Source of the DNA: Setophaga petechia
Lineage: Eukaryota > Chordata > Aves > Passeriformes > Parulidae
Length of the DNA: 64,000 nt
NCBI GenBank assembly: GCA_024362935.1
Contig: JANCRA010000118.1
Coordinates: forward strand, 968,134-1,032,133
Direction: 5' to 3'
How positions within the stretch are numbered: position 1 is the first letter of the stretch; every line of letters begins with the position of its first letter. A program made the translations under genes and the position numbers. Under the pieces are notes generated by a model. The model was not told the DNA's origin. It saw only the letters and a program-made list of their open reading frames with translations, and did no database searches. Positions 54,820 to 64,000 of the stretch are shown here, piece by piece.

Positions 54820-55062
54820 TGATCCTGTCCCTCCCCAGGGTGATCCTGTCCCTCTGTGGTTGATTCTGTCCCTCTTTGGGGTGATCCTGTCCCCCCCAGG
54901 GTGATCCTGTCCCTCCCCAGGGTGATCCTGTCTCTCTTTGGGGTGATCATGTCCCTCTTTGGGGTGATCATGTCCCTCTTTGGGGTGATCCTGTCCCTCT
55001 CTGGGTGATCCTGTCCCTCCCAGGGTGATCCTGTCCCTCCCAGGGTGATCCTGTCCCTCCCA
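54820..55062. repeat. 20-21-bp minisatellite (GGGTGATCCTGTCCCTC), twelve units
   Basis: Twelve units of GGGTGATCCTGTCCCTC plus a variable tail (CCCA, TTTG, TCT or CTGT). The last three units are identical 20-mers and the CATG-containing pair (CATGTCCCTCTTTG) is duplicated, so the array grew by both single-unit and block steps. Confidence 0.95.
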
Positions 55063-55099
55063 GCACTGCAGGGATCAGTTCCCCAGTAGAGCCTGCCTG

Positions 55100-55127
55100 G
55101 GCAGCCCAGCCCAGCCCAGCCCAGCCC
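55100..55127. repeat. (CCCAG)n short repeat
   Basis: Five CCCAG units close the 54.4-55.1 kb repeat cluster. Confidence 0.85.
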
Positions 55128-55939
55128 TCCCAGCCCAGGCAGCAGACATGCATTGGCTGCCCTCAGGTTTTGTTCTGGATTAGGGACGTGATGGAGCCCT
55201 GACATTTCAACCAGGAGCTGAGACATTTTAAGTTGTGTGCAGGGAAAATTAAGGTCTTTGCACTTTCCAGCAAGGATATTGCAAGGAGTGGGAAGCCAGG
55301 CAGGATTCATTACAGCCCCAAAGTGCAAAATTTCACACTTCCATCTGCAGTTTCCTTTTTTAACTGTCTGTCATTCTGAAATGTTTGTATGAAATTCAGG
55401 AAGTGAGGGGCAGGGGAGCTGCAGGGATAAAGCTGGTGAATGTGCACACCTCTGATGTGGGGTTTTGTGTTCCTTCCCAACCCCAGCAGCCCCACTGGGA
55501 GCACTGGAATTCCACAGGCTGGGGACAGCACGGGTGCCAGTCCAGCACAGCTTCTGTGGGGGAACAAAGGAATGCTCCAATGAGCCACAGAACCTTAGAG
55601 AAAACCAGAGACAGAGCTGAGCAGGCCATAAAACCAGAAGAGTTTCACTGCTGCCTATTTCTGTTCACATTGTTGCAGTAAAAGGCTCTTCATTATGGGA
55701 GGACAATTGTAAGGGGCCTTTTGGTGGGATTCTGTGTTGGAGCTGTTGTACACAGGGAGGAGCATCAGGAGCAGCATGGAATGACCCAACCTGTGTGAGC
55801 CAGGCAGGTTCACACTGGGTGACAAAGATGGAATCACCCTCTGGAGCCCTTTCTGCTGCTCTTACAGAGCTTCCTCTGCACCTCTGACTTTGCAGTCTCA
55901 TGGCCAAGGGATCTTTTCACCTCTGTGCAAAGGGAACTT
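55128..55939. other. Unique sequence, no gene seen
   Basis: Unique DNA of mixed composition. Nothing recognisable. Confidence 0.4.
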
Positions 55940-55986
55940 GTGTGGACACCTGGGATTTGTGTGGACACCTGGCATTTGTGTGGAGC
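55940..55986. repeat. 19-bp tandem repeat, about 2.4 copies
   Basis: GTGTGGACACCTGGGATTT is followed by GTGTGGACACCTGGCATTT and GTGTGGA. Confidence 0.9.
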
Positions 55987-56212
55987 AGGGCTGGGTGGGA
56001 GAGACGAGCCGTGCTGGGGAGGCAGAGCAGGCACCGTGCCCTGGATGGAGCCTGGCCCAGCCTGCAGGCAGGAGCAGCCCAGACCGGGGCTGCAGGGGGA
56101 AGGTGAGCTGGGTTTCTGTGGGCTGTGCAGGGCTGGCACTCCTGATAAGCTCCCTCGATGGCCCCGAGGCCGAGTGCCCCGGCCCCGCTGCCTCCCGGGA
56201 GGAGCTGCCACT
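55987..56212. other. GC-rich unique spacer
   Basis: Unique, modest CpG content (GGCCCCGAGGCCGAGTGCCC near 56160). No gene seen. Confidence 0.35.
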
Positions 56213-56645
56213 GCCTGCCCTGCCCCTGTCACTGCCCTGCCTGTCCCTGCCTGTCCCTGCCCCTGTCCTACCCCTGCCCTGCCCTGTCCCTGCCCCTGCC
56301 CTGCCCTGCCCTGCCCCTGCCCCTGCCCCTGCCCCTGCCCTGCCCTGTCCCTGCCCCTGCCCCTGCCCTGCCCTGCCCCTGCCCCTGCCCCTGCCCTGCC
56401 CTGTCCCTGCCCCTGCCCCTGCCCTGCCCTGCCCCTGTCCCTGCCCCTGTCCCTGCCCTGCCCTGCCCTCCCCTGCCCTGCCCTGCCCTCCCCTGCCCTG
56501 CCTTCCCCTGCCCTGTCCCTGCCCCTGTCCTGCCTCCCCTGCCCCTGTCCCTGCCCCTGTCCCTGCCCCGCCCCTGCCCTACCCCTGCCCTCCCCTGCCC
56601 CTCCCCTGCCCTGCCTCCCCTCCCCTGCCTCCCCTGCCTTGCCTG
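56213..56645. repeat. CCCTGCC-type GC-rich array with 56-61-bp higher-order pattern
   Basis: About 430 bp of five- and six-base words (CCTGC, CCCTGC, CCCTGT, CCCTCC). The CCTGTCCCTGCCCCTGCC word recurs at 56283, 56344 and 56400, which suggests a higher-order unit near 56-61 bp. The minus strand is rich in GGGG runs and should form G-quadruplexes. Frames of 178 to 353 codons crossing it are Leu-Pro-Cys or Gly-Gln-Arg low complexity and not genes. Confidence 0.95.
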
Positions 56646-57000
56646 TCCCGTTTTTATGGCTCGGAGCTGTCAGGAGCCCGCGGGGAAGCTGTGATGGATT
56701 CATTCTTTTCCCTTATCCAGAGGCTGCACTGCACTTTCTGCAAATACCAACGTCTTGAAACGCCACGAGACAGCAGAGAGAGAGACAGAGCCCCGATAAA
56801 TCACTGGGGCTGGGAGCCTTTATTGCCACTGACAACAGCCTGCCAGGCCTTTGTTTTCCTCCTGCTGCTCAACTCCCTTGTTTTGCTTTCTGCTCACCTT
56901 CCCTGGGCCCTATTCCCACTCTTAGCTGTGCGAATTACCATTAATAATTAATTAATTTGGGTCAAAATCCACTCGAACTTGGTGCTGCAGAAATTCAGTT
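56646..57000. promoter_or_regulatory. Unique block ending in an AT-rich candidate element
   Basis: From 56760 the sequence is unique, with CCGATAAATCACTGG, GCGAATTACCATTAATAATT and TTAATTTGGGTC words. Enhancer-like composition directly beside a GC-rich array. Function is inference only. Confidence 0.3.
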
Positions 57001-58899
57001 TCATCTGTTTCCTCCTTCTTCCTTCCCTCTGCCATTGCCTTCCTTCCCCAAATTCCCTCTCAGGGTCCTGCCACCCCTGAGGTGCCTTTTCCTGAGCCCA
57101 AGGGCTGCCTGGAGGTGCCCATCCATGGGAGATGCCCTCACCTGGGCCCATGGCAGAGCCTTGGTTTGGGGTCTTGCTCAAGGCTGGAGCTGGGCAGCAG
57201 GAAGGGGCCGAGGGTTTTATCAGAGGAAGCCAGCTCAGCACTCAGCTGTGCACAACACTCTGCAGGGCTCTAGTTCATTCTGGACATTTTCTGAGTCTTA
57301 AAAATTTCAAATAAGCACAGGACCAAAGAGAAAATGCTTTCCCAAAAATAGCTCTGGGAGTTGGGAAGGTGGGAGCTCTCCAGCACTGCCAGGGAGGGCT
57401 CAGCCAGCCCGGGGTGGTGCTGGCTCCTGGATGGAGCAGCCTGGGCCTCCAGGAGAGCTGAGAGCCAGCAGGAGCTGGAACCCTGGAGCTGCTGTCTCTG
57501 CACCACGGGGAGGGAAATGAGCAGCTCCCAAAGGCCCTGGAGGCCCTGCTGGGAACGCTGAGCTGCCTCTGCAGGGCTGTCAGCTCTGAACAGCTGGGAT
57601 GGGGTCTCCTCCTCCAGAGCTGCATTCAGACCAAAATCCCCACAGGAACTGATTTATTTGGAAGCTTTGGTTTCCCCAGGGGAGATGTGTGGTCAGTGTT
57701 TTAGAGGGCACACAGATCACCCCGAGCTGTGGTGGTGCTTTGATCCCAGAGGAGGTAGATTAAACAAATGGGGGGTTGGGATATCAGACACCTGTAAAAA
57801 AAATTAGAAAAAATTAGACAGCTGATTTGACCAAAGGCTGGGGCCATAATGTGCCGTCCTTGCTGTTTCCAGGACACTGAGCTCTGGCTGTCGCTGGGTT
57901 TTGTTACAGACAAAAGCCCTGATGAAATCTTGCACTGCTGTGCTGAAATGTTATCCCTGCCTTCAGCACAGGAGATTTGCTTTTCCTGGGGCCCAGCTCC
58001 AAAGAGCCTCCAGTGGAAATGGAGAAGCCCCAGGAACACGAGGGCTGCTCTTACCTTCCAAAGCAGCTGGGGAGCCACGAGCCCGAGGCTGGAGCCGGGA
58101 GGGGGTTGGAGGCATCTGTTCCTCTGGAGGCTTTGGGGTGGTTTGGCACCACAGGGTGGGGAGGGAGCTGCTCCCACATCCACACCTGCTGCTGCCTGCC
58201 TTGGGTCCATCCCTTGGGCTCCCTGCATCTGCCCCTATAAAGCCCAAGGGGCTCCAAAGCAGTTTTGAAATTTTGCAGGCGGGATCTGTGCGTGGGGAAT
58301 GTTTTTAATTTGGGTTGATTACAAGAACTCTGCATTTCCTCACTGCCTGTGTCCTGCAAATCTGCAAATCTCCCTCCTGCCTCTCACTACATTTTCCTTT
58401 TTTTAAGGGGTGGGGGGGAGAGGGAAGTGGAATATAACCCCAGCAAATCTCCTTTAACTGATGTAAATCCATCCCTGTGCTTCAGCAAAAACCTTAAGCT
58501 CGGGTTAGAGTGGCTTCAAAGTCAGAATTTTTCCCTTCCTTCCTCTTACACTGGGAATTTCCTGGCAGGTGTTGTGGCTCAGCACAGAGGATCTGGTGCT
58601 TGTTGGGACACAAATCCAGGATAATGCATAAATACATAAATAATATTGATACCTAAACACAGCCCAAGGAGCTGCACCTGCCCCGGGCCCAGGTCATTCC
58701 TGCTGCCCAGGACCAGCCTGGGCTTTAGCCATGAGCTGGAACACAGAAGCTGATCCTGTAAAACTGGGAACACGGGGCCTTGGAGAGCAGCTCTGGGCCA
58801 GCCTGGCAGGAGGGTGTAAAGCCTCTAGAACTCCTTCAACTCCAGGGATCTCTCCTGATTTACACCAGAGGAGTGTAGGGCTCTCAGCACATGTGCCAG
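57001..58899. other. 1.9 kb of unique sequence, no gene seen
   Basis: Short A-rich words at 57795-57820 and a G-rich word (GGGGTGGGGGGGAGAGGG) at 58407-58424. Frames of up to 175 codons on minus (57701-58228) show no domain. Confidence 0.45.
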
Positions 58900-59215
58900 A
58901 TGGTCTTTTATAAGCACAGGAATTATTTAAGAATGTGGCCATTACTCCAGTGCTAATGAATTACAAATAACTCCTGCAGGAAAGGCCTTTTGCTGACTAA
59001 GAAATGTGTCCCCAAGATAAGCTAACAGTTGAGGTTTAAAGGGTCAGCAATTTTTAAAAAATATATTTTATTACAAGTAAGTTAAAGGGGCCTGGAAGGA
59101 TCCCGCTTGCCTCATTAGCAAATATTGCCCAATTTTTCTTTTAGAGTGTAGCAGGGGGGAAGAGAACCCCATAAAATAAACACCTGGCAGGAGTGCACAA
59201 TCTGCATAAATTCAA
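58900..59215. promoter_or_regulatory. AT-rich island, candidate conserved noncoding element
   Basis: CAGTGCTAATGAATTACAAA, AAAAAATATATTTTATTACA and CTCATTAGCAAATATTGCCC words in unique sequence. Composition and TAAT cores fit an enhancer. No conservation data are available. Confidence 0.3.
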
Positions 59216-59365
59216 GTGGTTACACTCGACAGAAAACCCAACCAAAATGAGCCTTTGGAAGGTGGCAAAGCTGCCTCAGCATTGATTTATCTCCGTGCAT
59301 GGCTGGGATTTCAGAGAGCCAGGCAGATCCTGCTGCTCTAGATGGACACCCTGAGATCCTGAGGT
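59216..59365. other. Unique spacer
   Basis: Unique DNA ending in GACACCCTGAGATCCTGAGG. A similar GACACCCTGGGATCC word follows the GGAT array at 60031, so the array may be flanked by a short direct repeat. Confidence 0.45.
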
Positions 59366-60031
59366 GGATGGATGGATGGATGGATGGATGGATGGATGGA
59401 TGGATGGATGGATGGATGATGGATGGATGGATGATGGATGGAAGGATGATGGATGATGGATGGATGATGGATGGATGATGGATGGATGGATGATGGATGG
59501 ATGGATGGATGATGGATGGATGGATGGATGGATGGATAGATGGATGGATGATGGATGGATGGATGGATGGATGGATGGATGGATGGATGGATGATGGATG
59601 GATGGATGGATGGATGGATGGATGGATGGATGATGGATGGATGATGGATGATGGATGGATGGATGGATGGATGGATGGATGGATGGATGGATGGATGGAT
59701 GGAGGATGGATGGGGGATGGATGGATGATGGATGGATGGATGGATGGATGGATGGAGGATGGATGGAGGATGGATGGATGATGGATGGAAGGATGATGGA
59801 TGATGGATGGATGATGGATGGATGATGGATGGATGGATGGATGGATGGATGGATGGATGGATGATGGATGGATGGATGGATGATGGATGGATGGATGATG
59901 GATGGATGGATGATGGATGGATGGATGATGGATGGATGATGGATGGATGGATGGATGGATGGATGGATGGATGATGGATGGATGGATGATGGATGGATGG
60001 ATGGATGGATGGATGGATGGAGGGATGGATG
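59366..60031. repeat. GGAT / GGATGAT microsatellite, 666 bp
   Basis: Tetranucleotide GGAT runs are punctuated by GAT, giving GGATGATGG junctions, with rare GGAAGG, GGAGGATGG and GATAGATGG variants. A block around the GGAAGG variant recurs at an offset of 347 bp (59440 and 59787), identical for about 70 bp, so at least one block duplication occurred. Minus-strand frames of up to 456 codons read as His-Pro-Ser-Ile repeats and are artefacts. Confidence 0.97.
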
Positions 60032-60295
60032 GACACCCTGGGATCCCAAGTTGGAACAGGGCCAGTCTCAGCCCCAGAGCACATCCTGGGCCCATCCTGG
60101 CTCCTCCAGGTGGGAGGCTTGGTGCACCTTGGTCACAAAAATGAAGCACTGATGCTCCTCCACTCCCTTTGGAGGTGGAATTGTTCCTGGCTCTGTTGGT
60201 GCATTTTTTGTGTAGAGGATTCCTGCTGTTATCCCTCCTTGGGTCTTTAGGAATGGCCATTTCTCCACTAGCCCAGTGACCAAGCAGGAAATGGC
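60032..60295. other. Unique spacer, no gene seen
   Basis: Unique DNA between the GGAT array and a CR1 copy. Confidence 0.35.
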
Positions 60296-60500
60296 TGCCA
60301 GTGCCAGAGGGCAGGGCTGGATGGGATCTTGGCAATTGGGAATTGTTCCCTGGCAGGGTGGGCAGGGGCTGGGCTGGAATTGCCAGAGCAGCTGTGGCTG
60401 CCCCTGGAGCCCTGGCAGTGCCCAAGGCCAGGCTGGACACTGGGGCTGGCAGCACCTGGCACAGTGGGAGGTGTCCCTGCCATGGCAGGGGTGGCACTGG
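60296..60500 (+). mobile_element. CR1 LINE, young subfamily, lacking its 3' terminus
   Basis: Sense CR1 from TGCCAGTGCCAGAGGGCAGG through GGGGCTGGCAGCACCTGGCA to TGCCATGGCAGGGGTGGCAC. It matches 41483-41718 and the reverse complement of 30571-30812 closely, but the usual AAGGTCCCTTCCAACC terminus is replaced by ATATTTCTCAGGTCCCTCAG. Confidence 0.88.
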
Positions 60501-62196
60501 AATATTTCTCAGGTCCCTCAGAACTGGCTGCAGAGGAGCCTCCCTGTGCCAGGAGCACTCAAGGCTTTCTCCAAGTTGTCTTTCGTGCACATTTGCCTGA
60601 AAATTCAGCTGCTCTGGGATGCTTCAGTGGGATGAGGGGAGAGGAAAATGCAGAGGGTCTGTCTCTAAAAGGGATGGAAAAAGCATTTTAGTAATTTTTA
60701 ATGTGTGGGTAATTTTTGGTGCCAAGGAACATATCAGCAACAGAGCTGATCTCATCAGAATAATAGAAAATCCATGTTCTTGGCCATCAATTATTGATAA
60801 GGGTTAACAGGGCTGTATCCATGCAGGCTGTTGTCACGTTGTTCCTTTGTTGTAACCCTTGTCCATCCAATTTTCTGCTTCCTTCATTCCCTCATTTCAT
60901 CTTTTAACCCAGATGTTTGCAACCCTCCCCCAGCTGTGCCATTCCATGGTGCTCCAGAGCAGGGATCAGGGTGGGCAGGGGGGTGACAAATGGCAGCTCC
61001 TGGAAGGATTTCTCTGTCCCTCGTTCTGGGATGGGCTCCAGCAGGAGCAAACCCACGGGAATTCCCACAGGAACAGCACCCAGGGCATGGGGACAGCTGA
61101 ACCTGCTGCTGTCCCAGTGAGGAGGAGGATGCAGGGCAGCTCTGCAGCTCCAGGGTTAATCCCAGGCACATCCCAGGGGGGATGCAATGAGGGAATCTGT
61201 CCCAGAGCAGCATCCCAAACCCAAATGGCCAGGTGAGGAGGGGACAACAAGCAGCACCTGCCCAGCATCCCCTCACTGCCTGGCTGACATCTGCTCTTCC
61301 TAAAAAACCCTCCCTGACTGTGCTGTCCTCAGGCAGAGGAGGGGGGGAAGGTTGATTTCTTCTTCCCACATCCAAAAATCCATTTTTGAACAAAGACTGG
61401 GAAAAATTCCTACACAGACGCAACATCTTGTAATTAATCATAAAAACTATCATTGTGTGGGAATGGTTGTTTAGCAAGAGCAAACACCTGCTCTGGTCTG
61501 TCTTCTTTTTGTCATGGCTTGGAGAATTTTCAGGAGTTTGGAGGTAAAGCTTGGTTTTCAGTAGCTCCAACTTCTTTTTTGGTGATTTTTCCATTCTTTT
61601 TTTTTTTTAATTTTTAATTGTTCCTTCCTCAGTGATGAGACATCCCAGTCAGTATTGGGAATTAATGTTTGTTTTCACATCACTTTCTGGGTCCATATGT
61701 GAGAGGCACAGTAGGAAGCTGGCAACAAGTTTGAGGGTCTCTGATTTATGATGGATGCAAACTCTAGAAGTTTACAGGGCCATGGGTGATGAAATGTGTG
61801 GATCCAAGGACTCAAAGGAGGGGCATGGAACCAGTTTGTGTTTGGGGAGGGAGGGAGAAGGGACAAGTAGGGGAACAATGTGGGGTTTTTGCTGAATCTG
61901 TGGGACTCTGCTGCCAGACATCCCAGTGGCTCTCTGACCATGTCCTGCTGCAAACTGGGCTGATTTTACTCATGGCTTGTAAATAGTCCAAGGGTGAGAA
62001 AAAAAAAAAGCCATTATTCTGGTCAGAAAGCACTTTGGCTGAAAGGCTACATTTTTTATTATTTGTGTGTGTTGCAGTCCACAAATAATAAATAAAAGCC
62101 TGGGTGATTTAGTTTTAATGATGTTCCCTGGTTTCAGCTGTGCCAGGTGTGCCAGGTCCAGTCCCTGTTCAGCCACTTCATCACTGCCAGGGAAAT
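60501..62196. other. 1.7 kb of unique sequence, no gene seen
   Basis: AT-rich around 60680-60800 and 61380-61640, with a T10 run near 61599. A 236-codon minus-strand frame (60884-61594) has no recognised domain. No tandem array. Confidence 0.45.
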
Positions 62197-62611
62197 GTGC
62201 AGCTGGTTATCCATCCCTGTGCCCTGGACACAGCTGGTTATCCACCCTGTGCCATGGACACAGCTGGTTATCCATCCCTGTGCCCTGTATGCAGCTGGTT
62301 ATCCACCCTGTGCTATGGATACAGCTGGTTATCCATCCCTGTGCCCTGGATACAGCTGGTTATCCTGGTTATCCATCCCTGTGCCCTGGGTGCAGCTGGT
62401 TATCCTGGTTATCGATCCCTGTGCCCTGGGTGCAGCTGGTTATCCACCCTGTGCCATGGACACAGCTGGTTATCCACCCTGTGCCCTGGATACAGGTGGT
62501 TATCCTGGTTATCCATCCCTGTGCCATGGATACAGCTGGTTATCCTGGTTATCCATCCCTGTGCCCTGGACACAGCTGGTTATCCTGGTTATCCATCCCT
62601 GTGCCCTGCAG
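62197..62611. repeat. 30/31/40-bp minisatellite (CAGCTGGTTATCCATCCCTG), 12 units
   Basis: Units read GTGCCCTGGACACAGCTGG then TTATCCATCCCT (31 bp) or TTATCCACCCT (30 bp). Five carry an internal duplication of TGGTTATCC, making 39-40 bp. Frames on plus show a Leu-Val-Ile-His-Pro repeat. TTATCCAC words recall bacterial DnaA boxes by chance. Confidence 0.96.
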
Positions 62612-62694
62612 CCCTTCCTGGGCTCTGCTGCTGCACTTGGGGCTGGCCTTGCTGCCACCAGCCCACTCCAGGCTGGAGCTGGAACGGGATTGGA
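62612..62694. other. Spacer between two arrays
   Basis: Eighty bases of unique GC-rich DNA. Confidence 0.4.
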
Positions 62695-62832
62695 ATTCAG
62701 GCAGGGAACAGGGGGGGTTTGGGGGCATTCAGGCAGGGAACAGGGGGGTTTGGGGGCATTCAGGCAGGGAACAGGGGGGTTTGGGGGCATTCAGGCAGGG
62801 AACAGGGGATTTGGGGGCATTCAGGCAGGAGG
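62695..62832. repeat. 31-bp G-rich minisatellite, about 4.5 units
   Basis: Unit ATTCAGGCAGGGAACAGGGG then GGTTTGGGGGC, 30 to 32 bp depending on the length of the G run. Each unit supplies three G runs of three or more, so adjacent units offer several quadruplex options on the plus strand. Confidence 0.95.
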
Positions 62833-63984
62833 TTTGTAGCTGCTCCTTCCTTCTCGCCCTTCAGGACTGCTGCGTTTCCAGCATCAGACACTGCCACAGC
62901 GAAGGGCTGATCTCTGCAGATCTCCCCCTTCCAAAGCAGGGAAATGTTTGAAATAACCCCTTTGGAACCTTTCGAAGTGAAAATACTCCCTCTGAGGGGG
63001 AACATTCATTTCCATGTAGGTGTTTGGGTAGAAAAGAGGGTGAAAGCAGGATGGGTGACATCCAAAGGGTCACCTGTGGTGCAGAGAGCCAGGAGCTCTG
63101 CACTGACCCTGCTGGGAGGGAGGGATGGATGAAGTTGTTTCCCTTTGGATTTCCCTGTAGCTGGTGTCTCCAATCTGTGCAGAGCTGATCCAGCTGGCAA
63201 AGCTCCATGTCCAGAAGTGGTGCAAATACCCCAAGGGCAGAGCAGGGAGCCCTGGAGAGATTCATGACTTTGTTCCCATCCTCAGGTCCATGGCTGTGAA
63301 TATTCCGTGGGGTTTGGAGCTCAAGTGAGGAGTGCAGGTGCTGGGTATCACTCACATTTTCCAAGAGAAAGGCTTTGCAGTTTTCCTGCTTGCAGAGAGC
63401 CCTTTGGATGCCTCAGTGCTTTGGGAAGACTTCCAGGTCCCCCCAGCAGAGTTTCCTGGCCCCAGCTGTGTCCCCTTCCCCTCCTGGCCCCGGGAGCTGC
63501 CGCTGTTCACGGATCAGACTCCACCCTGTGATGGAAGCTGAGGCCTGAGCCAAGAGCTGCACTGGGAATGAGGGCCCTGAGCTAAAACTGGCACCAGCAA
63601 CTGCCCAAAACTCAGTGGGGGAGCAGAAGCCCAGCCCTGGTGTCCTTGGGCAGCCTGTGCAGGGCCATGGGGCAGCAGCTTCGGGCATCAGCCGAGGAAC
63701 TGGAACTTCCACAACAGCCATCTCTGGAGAAATCCCAGAGAGATCCCAAAAAAGCTGCCTGGGGGCTGCTCCTGGGTCTGGCTGTGCCACCCTGGTGCAG
63801 CTGAGCCATGAGGGAGGGTTCCTGCTGGGGCTGCCAGGGGGTCCTTTGGCTGCCCGGGAAGCAAAGGGGCTTTAGGGTTTGAGTGCTGTGGGGGAGAAAC
63901 TGTAACCCTGGGCTTCCTTTGGTCAGAGCAGGGGCTGATGACACCAAGAGTGTGGCTTTGATGCCTGTGTGGGCCATTCACTGA
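62833..63984. other. Unique sequence, no gene seen
   Basis: Ordinary unique DNA to the right edge. A 167-codon minus-strand frame (62861-63364) has no recognisable domain. Confidence 0.45.
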
Positions 63985-64000
63985 AGAGCTGGACTCGATG
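63985..64000 (+). mobile_element. Probable start of a CR1 3' end, cut by the window edge
   Basis: AGAGCTGGACTCGATG matches the sense CR1 word that normally precedes ATCCTTGTGGGTCCC. Sixteen bases are too few for certainty. Confidence 0.4.

Noticed and set aside
55890..56951. 353-codon plus-strand open frame
   Set aside because: Most of it is the CCCTGCC array. Overlapping frames of 277, 178 and 289 codons on both strands show the openness is compositional.
59220..60590. 456-codon minus-strand open frame
   Set aside because: It is created by the stop-free GGAT array (His-Pro-Ser-Ile repeats) and extends into a CR1 copy. All three minus-strand frames are open across the array, so no frame is favoured.
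62197..62611. Cluster of DnaA-box-like TTATCCAC words suggesting a bacterial origin
   Set aside because: The words are part of a 30-40-bp eukaryotic minisatellite unit. There are no bacterial genes, and the CR1 context is avian.
1..64000. tRNA, rRNA or snoRNA genes
   Set aside because: I looked for B-box-like GGTTCGAATCC words, cloverleaf ends and C/D motifs by eye and found none. A dedicated tRNA and covariance-model scan would be the proper test.

Overview
The window looks like vertebrate nuclear DNA, most likely from a bird and probably a songbird. I found no protein-coding gene, tRNA or rRNA that I can support. The bird call rests on about seventeen pieces of CR1, the main avian LINE, most with the family's 3' end. 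It also rests on two insertions that resemble avian endogenous-retrovirus LTRs and on the absence of Alu, L1 or B1-like SINE/LINE sequence. The songbird refinement is inference from the wording of the CR1 subfamilies and needs a repeat-library search.

The background is GC-rich, CpG-poor unique sequence broken by AT-rich islands with TAATTA-type and octamer-like motifs. These islands (about 3.2-3.5, 5.6-6.0, 7.4-8.0, 10.3-10.6, 24.9-25.3, 26.3-26.8, 28.55-28.76, 35.1-35.3, 37.1-37.4, 42.1-42.3, 56.76-57.0 and 58.9-59.2 kb) are where conserved regulatory elements would be sought. Conservation cannot be judged from one sequence.

The striking feature is tandem repetition: more than twenty micro- and minisatellites with unit lengths from 2 to 62 bp. 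The main ones are an 18-bp array (1.8-2.1 kb), 17-bp and 56-bp GC-rich arrays (3.7-4.2 kb), an 11-bp two-variant array (11.9-12.3 kb), a 21-bp array (27.5 kb), a 22-bp array (32.5-32.9 kb), a 21-bp array open in every frame (42.8-43.1 kb), and a dense run from 52.3 to 56.6 kb. After these come a 666-bp GGAT array (59.4-60.0 kb) and 30-40-bp and 31-bp arrays (62.2-62.8 kb). Nearly all long open frames cross these arrays or CR1 copies and are not evidence for genes.

Mobile-element events include a well-bounded solo LTR at 27830-28239 with a candidate 5-bp target duplication, an LTR-like insertion that splits a CR1 copy at 12719-13174, and closely related CR1 copies truncated at similar points. 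An A-tract preceded by ATTAAA on the minus strand near 31.4 kb may mark a retrocopy. No operon, defence system or CRISPR array is present. The window reads as an intergenic or large-intron segment, perhaps from a microchromosome or subtelomere.
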